Below, in pieces: positions 1 through 7,382 of a stretch of 18,745 nucleotides of DNA. Where the stretch lies: NCBI GenBank assembly GCA_903840825.1, contig CAIMHL010000183.1:1-18745 (forward strand), read 5' to 3'. The notes below the pieces were generated by a model that ran no database searches, had not been told where the DNA came from, and was given only the letters and a program-made list of their open reading frames with translations. How positions within the stretch are numbered: the first letter of the stretch is position 1; the number at the start of each line of letters is the position of its first letter. A program made the position numbers and the translations under genes. Source of the DNA: an uncultured beta proteobacterium. Its GTDB lineage: Bacteria; Pseudomonadota; Gammaproteobacteria; Burkholderiales; Burkholderiaceae_C.

Positions 1-582
1 AGCGACGATAAGCTCACATGCGAGACCAGCTCATCCTCAATGCCACATTCCTTGTTTCTTCGCTATGAAGCAGACCGATGGAACACTGAAGCAAGCGCAG
101 GCATGCCCACCGATTGCCTAGGGAACAAATTAACACCCCCATCAGGTTCGCCCAATATTGCAGAAAACCGCTATTACATCAACACCAGCCCAACCATTCG
201 CGCCCCGAGCCTTTACTGCAAAGGGAACGGTGGCTCGGGGTTTGCACAGCCGATGATCGAAAACATCGAAGATTTAAAGTTCAGCTTTGGAACTATGGGC
301 ACACCCAACCCGGTCCCCAAGCGAATTGCAGGCTATTTATCCGCCACTGAAGTTGAGAAACTAGCGCCATCCCAGTCAAAAGTAGATATTGACACCGCTT
401 GGAAAAAGGTCCTGACGGTTCAAATTTGTGTCGTAGTCCGCAGCGAAGCCAAAAATCTGGTGAATGACAACGCCTCGTCCACTTACACCAAATGCGATGG
501 CACGCTAGACGCCAGCCAGACCGACCGACGACTTCGCCGCGCCTACACCACGACCGTGGCCTTACGGAACAGGCCCAACTAA
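1..582 (+). CDS. pilW: Type IV pilus minor pilin PilW, C-terminal part (5' end cut by window)
   Basis: The frame is open from the first base to the TAA at 580-582, so the gene begins outside the window and only about 193 C-terminal residues are seen. The visible part matches the C-terminal half of PilW-like minor pilins: a YYI segment followed by a short Cys-containing stretch, an 'ENIEDLKFSFG' block (family form: VENVEDLQ.+YG), then 'VQICVVVRS' and a final 'RLRRAYTTTVALRNR', which resembles the usual 'RR.FTTT+ALRNR' ending. PilW is thought to act with PilV, PilX, PilE and FimU in an initiation complex for type IV pili in the inner membrane and periplasm. The prepilin N-terminus that would confirm it is outside the window. 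pilX begins about 23 bases downstream, consistent with one operon. Confidence 0.85.
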   Translation, partial: SDDKLTCETSSSSMPHSLFLRYEADRWNTEASAGMPTDCLGNKLTPPSGSPNIAENRYYINTSPTIRAPSLYCKGNGGSGFAQPMIENIEDLKFSFGTMGTPNPVPKRIAGYLSATEVEKLAPSQSKVDIDTAWKKVLTVQICVVVRSEAKNLVNDNASSTYTKCDGTLDASQTDRRLRRAYTTTVALRNRPN

Positions 583-605
583 CCAATTTGTCAGTGCCCG
601 CGATC

Positions 606-1247
606 ATGCCAACCCAACTACAGCGCTATCGTGGTGCCACAACGCACACCCAAACAGGTGCCGTGCTCATCATCGTCCTCATCATGCTCGCGCTGCTTTC
701 CATGACGGCGGCTACCAGTCTGCGCAATGCCCAATCGACAGAGGCTATTTCCGGCAGCACCCGCAATACGGAGCTCGCCAGCCAAGCCGCTGAAATTGCC
801 CTTCAGCATTGCGAAGAATCGGTCAAAAAACGAATGGCGATGACGTACGACTACCCTGAATCTGAAGCGGCCCGGTACCAAACTACGTTCACCGAGGCAC
901 ACATTCCTAGAGATAGCCCACCTACCAAACAAGCACCCCCTTTGCAATACGCAAAAGGCCAGTGGGACACGCCAAACCAATACATCTTCGTTCTACCCCT
1001 TGCCTTGCTGGGCAACGCCTCGCTTTATAAGAGAGCGCCTGAGTGCATGGTTGAATCCTTGACTGAGCCACCCAAGTCCCACTTCATCATCACCGCCCGG
1101 GGCTTCGGACCCGAAGTGTCAGCGGCAGGTACAAAAGGGTCGCGCCCTTTGGGCACCGAGGCCTGGCTTCAAACGCACATCACCCTAGCTGAAGATTTCC
1201 AGACCCTAGAATCACGCTCTTGGCGCCAAATTTTTTTACGGCAATAA
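606..1247 (+). CDS. pilX: Type IV pilus minor pilin PilX
   Basis: A 213-residue protein if started at ATG 606; a GTG at 594 is an in-frame alternative, and neither has a strong ribosome binding site. The N-terminus is the PilX type: a short polar leader, 'QTGAVLIIVLIMLALLSMTA' as the hydrophobic helix at residues 16-35, then 'RNAQSTEAISGSTRNTELA' and 'QAAEIALQHCEE', closely matching the family pattern in which the helix is followed by a short loop and an 'A.QAAE.AL...E' helix. PilX is a minor pilin needed for pilus assembly and, in some species, for adhesion and aggregation. It follows pilW in the usual order. Unusually, the next gene is pilE after only 33 bases, with no pilY1 between them. 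Two cysteines (about residue 69 and in 'PECMV') may form the C-terminal disulfide typical of pilins. Confidence 0.88.
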   Translation: MPTQLQRYRGATTHTQTGAVLIIVLIMLALLSMTAATSLRNAQSTEAISGSTRNTELASQAAEIALQHCEESVKKRMAMTYDYPESEAARYQTTFTEAHIPRDSPPTKQAPPLQYAKGQWDTPNQYIFVLPLALLGNASLYKRAPECMVESLTEPPKSHFIITARGFGPEVSAAGTKGSRPLGTEAWLQTHITLAEDFQTLESRSWRQIFLRQ

Positions 1248-1280
1248 ATCATTTAAGTTAAAAGCAGTTCCCCAACAAAG

Positions 1281-1763
1281 ATGAATGACAAAACCCGACC
1301 GCAAACAGCAGTGCAGCGCGGCTTCACGCTGATCGAACTCATGATTGTGCTGGCTATTTTGGGTCTGCTCGGCGCCATAGCCCTGCCCTCGTACACCAAG
1401 CTAACTGCCAAGGCACACCGGGCCGATGCCCGCGGGCAACTCATGCAAGCGGCCCAATTCATGCAGCGCTTTTATGCGGCCAATGACAACTTCAAGGTCG
1501 ACCGCCAGGGCAATGCTGTGCTGGGGCAGATGCCTGAAATACTCCTCCACTCCCCCGCGCAAGGCTTGGCCTTGTACGACATGTCGATCCCCCAAACCAC
1601 GCTGAGCGAGCTGAACTACACCTTGCACATGACCCCGGTGGCCAAAGGAAAAATGGCCACCGACGAGTGCGGCACCTTCACCCTGACCTCCACGGGCATC
1701 AAAGGCGTCACAGTCGGCACCACACCAGGCAACCCTGCCCTGCGCGACAAATGCTGGAAATAA
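1281..1763 (+). CDS. pilE: Type IV minor pilin, PilE-like
   Basis: A 160-residue prepilin. Residues 1-14 are a short charged leader ending in Gly14; prepilin peptidase would cut before Phe15, giving the mature 'FTLIELMIVLAILGLLGAIA' helix with the conserved Glu at mature position 5. The C-terminal part contains Cys130 and Cys158, which fit the disulfide loop near the end of pilins. It belongs to the PilE-like group found after pilVWX(Y1) in betaproteobacteria and is more likely a minor pilin than the main shaft subunit, judged by context. The stop codon lies inside the beginning of ribD, so pilin and riboflavin genes are probably co-transcribed here. The start is ATG 1281; upstream 'ACAAAG' is only a weak ribosome binding site. 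Confidence 0.88.
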   Translation: MNDKTRPQTAVQRGFTLIELMIVLAILGLLGAIALPSYTKLTAKAHRADARGQLMQAAQFMQRFYAANDNFKVDRQGNAVLGQMPEILLHSPAQGLALYDMSIPQTTLSELNYTLHMTPVAKGKMATDECGTFTLTSTGIKGVTVGTTPGNPALRDKCWK

Positions 1764-2878
1764 CACCTCAAGCCCTGATGGCGCAAGCGCTGGCGCTGGC
1801 TGAGAAAAGCCTCTGGCTGACCTCGCCTAACCCGCGTGTGGGCTGTGTCATCACCGATGCACAAGGACGCATTCTGGGCCAAGGCCACACCCAAAAAGCA
1901 GGCGAAGCCCATGCCGAAATCATGGCCTTGCGTGATGCTGAGTCCCAAGGCCAAAGCGTGGTGGGCGCCACGGTCTACGTCACGCTGGAACCCTGCGCCC
2001 ACTTTGGCCGAACCGGCCCCTGTTGTGATGCACTGGTGGCTGCCGGCGTCAAAAAAGTCGTGGCCGCCCTGGCAGACCCCAACCCAAAAGTATCGGGCCA
2101 AGGTTTTGAGCGCCTCAGGGCCGCGGGCATTGAGGTGGTCGTTGGCGAAGGCGCATCCGCCGCGCGTGAGCTCAACATCGGCTTTTTCAGCCGCATGGTT
2201 CGCCGCACACCATGGGTACGCCTGAAAGTCGCGGCCTCCCTGGATGGCAAAACAGCCCTCAACAACGGTGTCAGCCAATGGATCACCTCGGCAGAGGCCC
2301 GAACGGACGGCCACGCTTGGCGCGCACGCGCCTGTGCGATCCTCACCGGCATTGGCACCATCCGCGAAGACAACCCCCGCCTAGACGTGAGACTGGTCGA
2401 GACACACCGCCAACCCCACCTTGTGGTGGTAGACAGCCGGCTTGAAACACCGCTGGATGCTCACATTTTCATAGCTGGTCGAGCAACTCTCATTTATGCT
2501 GCAGTCATAAATGATATAAAAAAACAAGCCCTAGAGGCCCTGGGCGCCACCGTCATCTACACACCCGGCAACACCCCAGAGACCCAACACAAAGTCGATC
2601 TGCGCACCATGATGCTCGACTTAGCCGCCCGCGAAATCAATGAACTACACGTTGAAGCAGGCCAAAAACTCAATGGCTCACTGATTAAAGCGGGCTTGGT
2701 GGACGAGTTTTTGGTTTATTTGGCGCCGAAGTTAATCGGCCAAGGGGCCGACATGGCTCAGTTCGGACCGCTGGAAGATCTGGCCCAAGCCGTCCCGCTC
2801 ACCTTTGTATCGACCAAAAAACTCGGGCCCGACATCAGACTTGTGGCCCGGGCTACAGGGGCTGATGCTTTCACCTAA
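1751..2878 (+). CDS. ribD: Bifunctional riboflavin pathway deaminase/reductase RibD
   Basis: A 375-residue RibD, the usual length. It performs two cytosolic steps: deamination of 2,5-diamino-6-ribosylamino-pyrimidinone 5'-phosphate, then NADPH-dependent reduction of the ribosyl side chain. The N-terminal deaminase carries the zinc site: His54 and Glu56 in 'GEAHAEIMAL', then Cys82 and Cys91 in 'TLEPCAHFGRTGPC'. The reductase starts near residue 154 with 'PWVRLKVAASLDGKTA', followed by 'SQWITSAEAR' and 'GIGTIREDNPRL', all typical of the fold. The chosen ATG at 1751 overlaps the end of pilE by 13 bases; ATG 1778 is a possible shorter start, still before the first conserved block. An AT-rich patch at 2465-2520, containing a perfect 8-bp hairpin, encodes a poorly conserved part of the reductase and may be a relic of a dispersed repeat. 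Confidence 0.95.
   Translation: MLEITPQALMAQALALAEKSLWLTSPNPRVGCVITDAQGRILGQGHTQKAGEAHAEIMALRDAESQGQSVVGATVYVTLEPCAHFGRTGPCCDALVAAGVKKVVAALADPNPKVSGQGFERLRAAGIEVVVGEGASAARELNIGFFSRMVRRTPWVRLKVAASLDGKTALNNGVSQWITSAEARTDGHAWRARACAILTGIGTIREDNPRLDVRLVETHRQPHLVVVDSRLETPLDAHIFIAGRATLIYAAVINDIKKQALEALGATVIYTPGNTPETQHKVDLRTMMLDLAAREINELHVEAGQKLNGSLIKAGLVDEFLVYLAPKLIGQGADMAQFGPLEDLAQAVPLTFVSTKKLGPDIRLVARATGADAFT
2471..2520. repeat. AT-rich repeat-like patch with hairpin inside ribD
   Basis: Within ribD, bases 2471-2485 match bases 9508-9522 after tolA at 13 of 15 positions, both starting ATAGCTGGT. A few bases later CATTTATG (2491-2498) and CATAAATG (2506-2513) form a perfect 8-bp inverted repeat around a 7-base loop, followed by an A-rich run. 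The patch is much richer in A and T than the surrounding gene. It resembles, from memory, the ATAGCTG-type dispersed repeats common in Comamonadaceae genomes, here kept in frame. An 8-bp hairpin somewhere in a window this size could arise by chance, so the call rests on combining the match with the base composition. Confidence 0.35.
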
Positions 2879-2945
2879 GTGACAGACACAGAGATTAATT
2901 GGCCCCAGCGGGCAGAATCGGCCAGTTCCCTGCGAAAATAGTCTC

Positions 2946-3590
2946 ATGTTTACTGGAATCATCACCGGCTTGGGGCGCATCGTCGCCGTCAACGCACTTG
3001 GCAGCTCTTCAACCCATGGCAAGCGCCTCACCATTGAGTGTCCGCCCCATTACCTGGACGACGTGGGCTTGGGCGACAGCATCGCGCTTAATGGCGCCTG
3101 CATGACCGCCACCTCCCTCAACCTCGACCACAAGCAGTTCACGGTAGACGTCTCTGCTGAATCGCTGGACAAGACGGCGGGGCTCACCGAGCTGGGCGTC
3201 ATCAACCTGGAAAAAGCTCTGCGCGCCCATGACCGCCTAGGCGGACACATCGTCTCCGGCCATGTGGATGGCGTCGGCTTTGTGACCTACTTTGAGCAAG
3301 TGGGCGAAAGCTGGGGCCTGAATGTAATGGCGCCTAAAACCCTGGCCAAATACCTGGCCTACAAAGGCTCCATCACCATCAACGGTGTCAGCCTCACCGT
3401 CAACAGCATTGAAGATCAAGAATTGGGGTGTGAGATGCGCATCAACCTGATTCCCCACACGGTAGAAAACACCGCACTTGGCACCTTGAAGCTGGGAGAC
3501 CCTGTCAACCTGGAGATTGACCTGATTGCCCGCTATGTGGAACGAATGCTCAAATCTGATCCACAGCAAGTCGGCAAGCTGGCTGAATAA
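2946..3590 (+). CDS. ribE: Riboflavin synthase, alpha subunit
   Basis: A 214-residue riboflavin synthase, which converts two molecules of 6,7-dimethyl-8-ribityllumazine into riboflavin plus the pyrimidine by-product that RibH reuses. It has the typical duplicated lumazine-binding barrel: the first repeat starts with the diagnostic 'MFTGIITGLGRI' and includes 'LNGACMTATSL' (Cys52), and the second runs from about residue 98 with 'LGGHIVSGHVDGVG', 'INGVSLTVNS' and 'LIPHT'. The start is fixed by the conserved N-terminus. It lies 67 bases after ribD and 48 bases before ribBX in the same direction. The 67-base leader is too short for a complete FMN riboswitch and shows none of its conserved blocks. 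Confidence 0.96.
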   Translation: MFTGIITGLGRIVAVNALGSSSTHGKRLTIECPPHYLDDVGLGDSIALNGACMTATSLNLDHKQFTVDVSAESLDKTAGLTELGVINLEKALRAHDRLGGHIVSGHVDGVGFVTYFEQVGESWGLNVMAPKTLAKYLAYKGSITINGVSLTVNSIEDQELGCEMRINLIPHTVENTALGTLKLGDPVNLEIDLIARYVERMLKSDPQQVGKLAE

Positions 3591-3638
3591 AGCCGCTACC
3601 CCTTCGCCATAAAACCCAATTCACTGAAAGTCATTTGC

Positions 3639-4754
3639 ATGAACGCGCTTACCCCTGTGGCCATTTCTCCAGTTGAAGACATCGTGGCCGACATGCGTGC
3701 CGGACGCATCGTGATTCTGGTTGACGAAGAAGACCGCGAAAACGAGGGCGATCTGGTCCTTGCTGCAGACCACGTCACGGCTGACGCCATCAACTTCATG
3801 GCCCGTTTTGGTCGCGGCCTGATCTGCCTCACCCTGACCCGTGAACGCTGCCAACTGCTGCAACTCCCCCCCATGACCGTGCGCAATGGCGACAAAAAAG
3901 GCACTGCCTTCACGGTCTCCATCGAGGCGGCAGAGGGCGTCACCACCGGTATTTCTGCCGCTGACCGAGCCCGCACCGTAGAAGCGGCGGTGGCTAAAAA
4001 TGCCAAACCCGACGATTTAGTGCAGCCCGGCCATATATTTCCCCTGCAAGCCGTCGATGGCGGTGTGTTGATTCGCGCCGGCCACACGGAGGCCGGCTGC
4101 GACTTGGCCGCCATGGCGGGTTGCTCACCCGCCTCCGTCATCTGCGAGATCATGAAAGACGACGGCACCATGGCCCGCCTGCCCGACCTGCAGCTGTTTG
4201 CAGCCGAGCACGGCCTCAAAATTGGCACCATTGCCGACCTCATCGCCTACCGAAGCCAAGTCGAATCTTTGGTTGAAAAAGTGGGCTCACGGCCCATCAA
4301 CACCGCTTATGGCGAATTTACTTTGCACGCCTTCAAGGACAAAACGGCCCAAGGTGTTCACCTAGCGCTGGTCAAAGGTGAATGGGCACCCTCGGAGGCC
4401 GTACTGGCCCGCGTCCATGAGCCCCTGTCGGTATTCGATGCTCTCGAACTGGGTCGAACCATGCACTCCTGGAGCCTGGATGCCAGCCTAGCCCGCGTGG
4501 CCCTTGAGGGCAAAGGCGTGGTGGTTTTCCTCAACTGCGGCGAAAGCAGCGAACAATTACTGGCCCAATTTGATGGCACCGCCCGCTCCAGCCACGGCCC
4601 GGAACGGGGCCGGATGGACTTGCGAACCTACGGCATTGGCGCGCAAATTTTGCGTGAATGTGGCGTGAGCAAAATGACCTTGATGGGCAACCCCCGTCGC
4701 ATGCCCAGCATGACGGGCTACGGCCTGGAAACGGTTGGCTACGTCACCCCTTAA
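3639..4754 (+). CDS. ribBX: 3,4-dihydroxy-2-butanone 4-phosphate synthase with degenerate GTP cyclohydrolase II-like domain (RibBX type)
   Basis: A 371-residue two-domain protein. Residues 1-205 form an intact RibB domain that converts ribulose 5-phosphate to 3,4-dihydroxy-2-butanone 4-phosphate and formate: the acidic metal site 'DEEDRENEGD' (29-38), 'TTGISAADRA', and 'RAGHTEAGCDLA' (146-157) are present. Residues 206-371 resemble GTP cyclohydrolase II in overall order, ending in 'DLRTYGIGAQILRECGV' and 'GYGLETVGYV', but lack its active-site features. The zinc-binding cysteines expected after 'RVH' are replaced (259-271 read 'RVHEPLSVFDALE'), and the 'QEGRG' motif is replaced by 'LNCGESSEQ'. 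This fits the RibBX variant described in Proteobacteria, in which the second domain is not a working RibA, so a separate ribA is expected elsewhere. Automatic annotation would probably call it bifunctional ribBA. Confidence 0.9.
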   Translation: MNALTPVAISPVEDIVADMRAGRIVILVDEEDRENEGDLVLAADHVTADAINFMARFGRGLICLTLTRERCQLLQLPPMTVRNGDKKGTAFTVSIEAAEGVTTGISAADRARTVEAAVAKNAKPDDLVQPGHIFPLQAVDGGVLIRAGHTEAGCDLAAMAGCSPASVICEIMKDDGTMARLPDLQLFAAEHGLKIGTIADLIAYRSQVESLVEKVGSRPINTAYGEFTLHAFKDKTAQGVHLALVKGEWAPSEAVLARVHEPLSVFDALELGRTMHSWSLDASLARVALEGKGVVVFLNCGESSEQLLAQFDGTARSSHGPERGRMDLRTYGIGAQILRECGVSKMTLMGNPRRMPSMTGYGLETVGYVTP

Positions 4755-4769
4755 ATTAGAAAGATTGTT

Positions 4770-5243
4770 ATGTTCGGAGCAGACCAAGGCGAGCTTGACG
4801 CCAACACCCCTCGCATGAACGGCAAGAAACTGACGATCGGTATCGTTCAGGCCCGTTTCAACGCCCCCATCACCAACGCACTGGCACAAGCCTGCAAGCA
4901 AGAGCTGATCGCCCTGGGTGTGCAGGAAAAGAACATTGACCTGGTACTGGTGCCGGGCGCTTTGGAGGTGCCTATGGCCTTGCAGGCCATGGCAGCCAAA
5001 TTAAAATACGACGCGCTGGTGGCGCTGGGCTGCATTATTAGGGGTGAAACCTACCACTTCGAGTTGGTGGCCAACGAGTCAGGCGCGGGGGTTAGCCGGG
5101 TGTCATTGGACGCCCAAGTGCCCATCGCCAACGCGATCATCACCACCGAAAATATGGAACAAGCCATCGCCCGGCAAACCGACAAGGGGCGCGACGCCGC
5201 CCGCGTTGCCGTGGAAATGGCCAACCTACTGGAAGAAATCTAA
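4770..5243 (+). CDS. ribH: 6,7-dimethyl-8-ribityllumazine synthase
   Basis: A 157-residue lumazine synthase, normal in length for the family. It condenses 5-amino-6-ribitylamino-uracil with the four-carbon product of RibB to make the lumazine used by riboflavin synthase, and usually assembles into pentamers or icosahedral shells. Visible motifs are 'GIVQARFNAPIT' with the ring-stacking Phe30, 'VPGALEVPMAL', and 'GCIIRGETYHFELVANESG' with the catalytic His96, followed by 'VPIANAIITTEN'. Two in-frame starts exist, ATG 4770 and ATG 4815 (Met16); the first gives a 15-residue extension that is plausible in betaproteobacteria. It follows ribBX by 15 bases, and its TAA overlaps the ATG of nusB (TAATG), indicating translational coupling. 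Confidence 0.96.
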   Translation: MFGADQGELDANTPRMNGKKLTIGIVQARFNAPITNALAQACKQELIALGVQEKNIDLVLVPGALEVPMALQAMAAKLKYDALVALGCIIRGETYHFELVANESGAGVSRVSLDAQVPIANAIITTENMEQAIARQTDKGRDAARVAVEMANLLEEI

Positions 5244-5776
5244 TGAACGACCTCAAACCAAAGCCCATGGGCATCCGCCCCCCACGCCAGTCGCGCACAG
5301 GTGTCACAAGCACCGGTGCACGCAAAGCGGGCAGCAAGTCAGAGCGTTCACGGGCACGGGAATTTGCCCTGCAAGCCCTGTACCAAACCATCGTGGGCAA
5401 AAATGCTGTGGCCGATATTGACGCCTTCACGCGCGACTTGGCAGGCTTTTCCAAAGCTGATTCACTGCATTTTGACGCCTTGCTGCAGGGTTGCACCGCT
5501 GAGGCTGGGGAACTCGATGCCCTCATTGAACCCTTCCTCGATCGTCGGTTTATTGAGATCTCCCCTGTTGAACACAGTATTCTCTGGATTGGTACGTACG
5601 AGTTCAAGCACTGCTTAGACATTCCCTGGCGCGTCGTCATCAATGAATGCGTAGAAATGGCCAAGGAATTTGGCGGCACTGATGGACACAAATACGTCAA
5701 CGCCGTACTCAATGGCTTGGCCCCCACCTTGCGCGCTTTAGAGGTCAGCGCCGACCGAGACTCAAAACGTTCATGA
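5243..5776 (+). CDS. nusB: Transcription antitermination factor NusB
   Basis: A 177-residue NusB. With NusE (ribosomal protein S10) it binds boxA RNA and supports antitermination on rRNA operons. The first ~35 residues are a basic, low-complexity extension. The all-helical core follows, with 'SRAREFALQALYQ' (RNA-contact helix), 'FLDRRFIEISPVEHSILWIGTYEF', and the well-conserved 'IPWRVVINECVEMAKEFGGTDGHKYVNAVLNG' region, here paraphrased from residues ~125-156. Its ATG shares a base with the ribH stop, and its TGA overlaps the next ATG. The ribH-nusB pairing is widespread in bacteria and supports both assignments. Confidence 0.96.
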   Translation: MNDLKPKPMGIRPPRQSRTGVTSTGARKAGSKSERSRAREFALQALYQTIVGKNAVADIDAFTRDLAGFSKADSLHFDALLQGCTAEAGELDALIEPFLDRRFIEISPVEHSILWIGTYEFKHCLDIPWRVVINECVEMAKEFGGTDGHKYVNAVLNGLAPTLRALEVSADRDSKRS

Positions 5777-6957
5777 AAATCTCGGGGCGGGCGCAACGTA
5801 TTGAGCCGTTTTATGTCATGGAAGTCGCTAAGGCGGCAGCGGCATTAGGGCAAAAAGTAGCTCATACTGACTCTCCCATGGTCTTTTTGAACATTGGCGA
5901 GCCCGACTTCACCGCGCCCCCCCTGGTACAGGAAGCAGCCAACCGGGCAGTCAGCCGCGGCTTGACCCAATACACGCCCGCGCTGGGTTTGATGGCCCTG
6001 CGTGAGCGCATCAGCCACTGGTACCTGCAGCGCTTCAACACGGTGGTGCCTGCGAGCCGCATTGTGATTACCGCTGGCGCTTCGGCCGCCCTTCAACTGG
6101 CGTGCCTGGCGCTGATTGAGTCGGGTGACGAAATCTTGATGCCCGACCCGAGCTACCCGTGCAACCGGCACTTTGTCAGCGCCGCAGACGGCCAAGCGGT
6201 GCTGATCCCAACCACTGCCGAGGAACGCTTTCAGCTAACAGCCGCCAAGGTTGAGGCAGCATGGGACGCAAAAACACGCGGCGTCTTGCTCGCTTCCCCC
6301 TCCAACCCCACGGGCACCTCCATTCACCCTGATGAGCTCAAGCGCATCCACAACGTGGTGCGCCACAAGGGCGGCATCACGATGGTGGATGAGATTTACC
6401 TAGGCCTGAGCTTTGACGCCCAGTTTGGGCAAACCGCGCTGGCCATCGATGAGCACCTCATCAGCATCAACAGTTTCAGCAAATACTTCAGCATGACCGG
6501 CTGGCGCCTGGGCTGGATGGTGGTGCCTGAATCAGTGGTGCCTGCCATTGAGCGACTGGCGCAAAACCTCTTCATATGCCCCAGCACCATCGCGCAGCAC
6601 GCGGCGCTGGCCTGCTTCGAGGACGCCAGCATTGCCGAGTACGAGCGCCGTCGTGCTGAATTCAAAGCCCGCCGCGACTACTTTATTCCCGCACTCAACG
6701 CGCTGGGCCTGACCGTGCCAGTGATGCCCGACGGCGCTTTTTATGCCTGGGCTGACTGCACGCAAGCTTGTCAAAAGCTGAAAGTCAAAGACAGCTGGGA
6801 CCTGGCTTTTGAGATCATGAACCGGGCCCATGTGGCGGTTACCCCAGGGCGCGACTTTGGCACCGCCAACGCGCACCAATTTATTCGCTTCTCTACGGCC
6901 AGTTCGATGGCGCAGTTAACTGAGGCCATTGCGCGCTTGAAAGTCTTGCTGGTATGA
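5773..6957 (+). CDS. Class I/II pyridoxal phosphate-dependent aminotransferase
   Basis: A 394-residue fold-type I aminotransferase of the aspartate aminotransferase family. Visible landmarks are 'LNIGEPDFTAPP' (39-50), 'TQYTPALGLMALRERI' (65-80), 'ITAGASAALQLA' (99-110), 'DPSYPCNRHF' (125-134), Asn178 in 'SPSNPTGT', Asp206 in 'VDEIYLGL', and the PLP-binding Lys237 in 'SFSKYFSMTGWRLGW'. A C-terminal 'FIRFSTASS' provides the arginine expected to bind the substrate carboxylate. These show a working transaminase, but not its amino acid substrate; aspartate, aromatic or alanine-type activity cannot be separated by eye. The gene overlaps nusB and ybgC by 4 bases each (ATGA), so it is translated as part of this run. 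Confidence 0.9.
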   Translation: MKISGRAQRIEPFYVMEVAKAAAALGQKVAHTDSPMVFLNIGEPDFTAPPLVQEAANRAVSRGLTQYTPALGLMALRERISHWYLQRFNTVVPASRIVITAGASAALQLACLALIESGDEILMPDPSYPCNRHFVSAADGQAVLIPTTAEERFQLTAAKVEAAWDAKTRGVLLASPSNPTGTSIHPDELKRIHNVVRHKGGITMVDEIYLGLSFDAQFGQTALAIDEHLISINSFSKYFSMTGWRLGWMVVPESVVPAIERLAQNLFICPSTIAQHAALACFEDASIAEYERRRAEFKARRDYFIPALNALGLTVPVMPDGAFYAWADCTQACQKLKVKDSWDLAFEIMNRAHVAVTPGRDFGTANAHQFIRFSTASSMAQLTEAIARLKVLLV

Positions 6958-7382
6958 GCACACAGCGCCCGTCAAACGCCCCCTTTGAATGGCCGCTTCG
7001 CATCTACTGGGAAGACACCGATGCCGGGGGTATCGTTTTTTACGCCAACTACCTCAAATTTTTTGAGCGCGCCCGCACCGAATGGCTGTGCACCAAAGGC
7101 ATCGGGCAACAAGCATTGCGTGACGCCACGGGCGGCATGTTTGTGGTTAGCGACGCCCAGGTGCGCTACCTCGCACCGGCCCGCCTGGACGATGAACTCA
7201 TCGTTACCGCCTCGCCACAAGAGGTCGGGCGCGCCTCCATGACCCTGTGGCAGCAAGCCTTCCTGAAAACACCTACGCACACCACCCTGTTGTGTGAAGC
7301 CACTATTCGTATCGGCTGGATCAATGCCCACTCTTACAAACCGGCGAGAATACCGCCCTCCCTTTTGGAAGCCCTGACATGA
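6954..7382 (+). CDS. ybgC: Tol-Pal associated acyl-CoA thioesterase YbgC
   Basis: A 142-residue hotdog-fold thioesterase (4HBT family). The N-terminal signature 'YWEDTDAGGIVFYANYLKFF' (18-37) contains Asp23, equivalent to the catalytic Asp18 of Escherichia coli YbgC, followed by 'ERARTEWL' and later 'YLAPARLDDEL'. YbgC proteins hydrolyse short or long acyl-CoA thioesters and sit at the inner membrane, linked by gene order to the Tol system. The position that is His in the E. coli 'VVYHASY' motif is Tyr30 here, apparently a lineage feature. The gene overlaps tolQ by 4 bases (ATGA), which strongly supports the assignment. Confidence 0.93.
   Translation: MSTQRPSNAPFEWPLRIYWEDTDAGGIVFYANYLKFFERARTEWLCTKGIGQQALRDATGGMFVVSDAQVRYLAPARLDDELIVTASPQEVGRASMTLWQQAFLKTPTHTTLLCEATIRIGWINAHSYKPARIPPSLLEALT

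Noticed and set aside
492..605. Upstream extension of pilX overlapping pilW
   Set aside because: The extension is Arg/His-rich and overlaps pilW; a prepilin leader must lie close to the hydrophobic helix, which favours ATG 606 or GTG 594.
2879..2945. FMN riboswitch upstream of ribE
   Set aside because: The gap is only 67 bases and shows none of the conserved FMN element blocks; the 48-base gap before ribBX is likewise too short.
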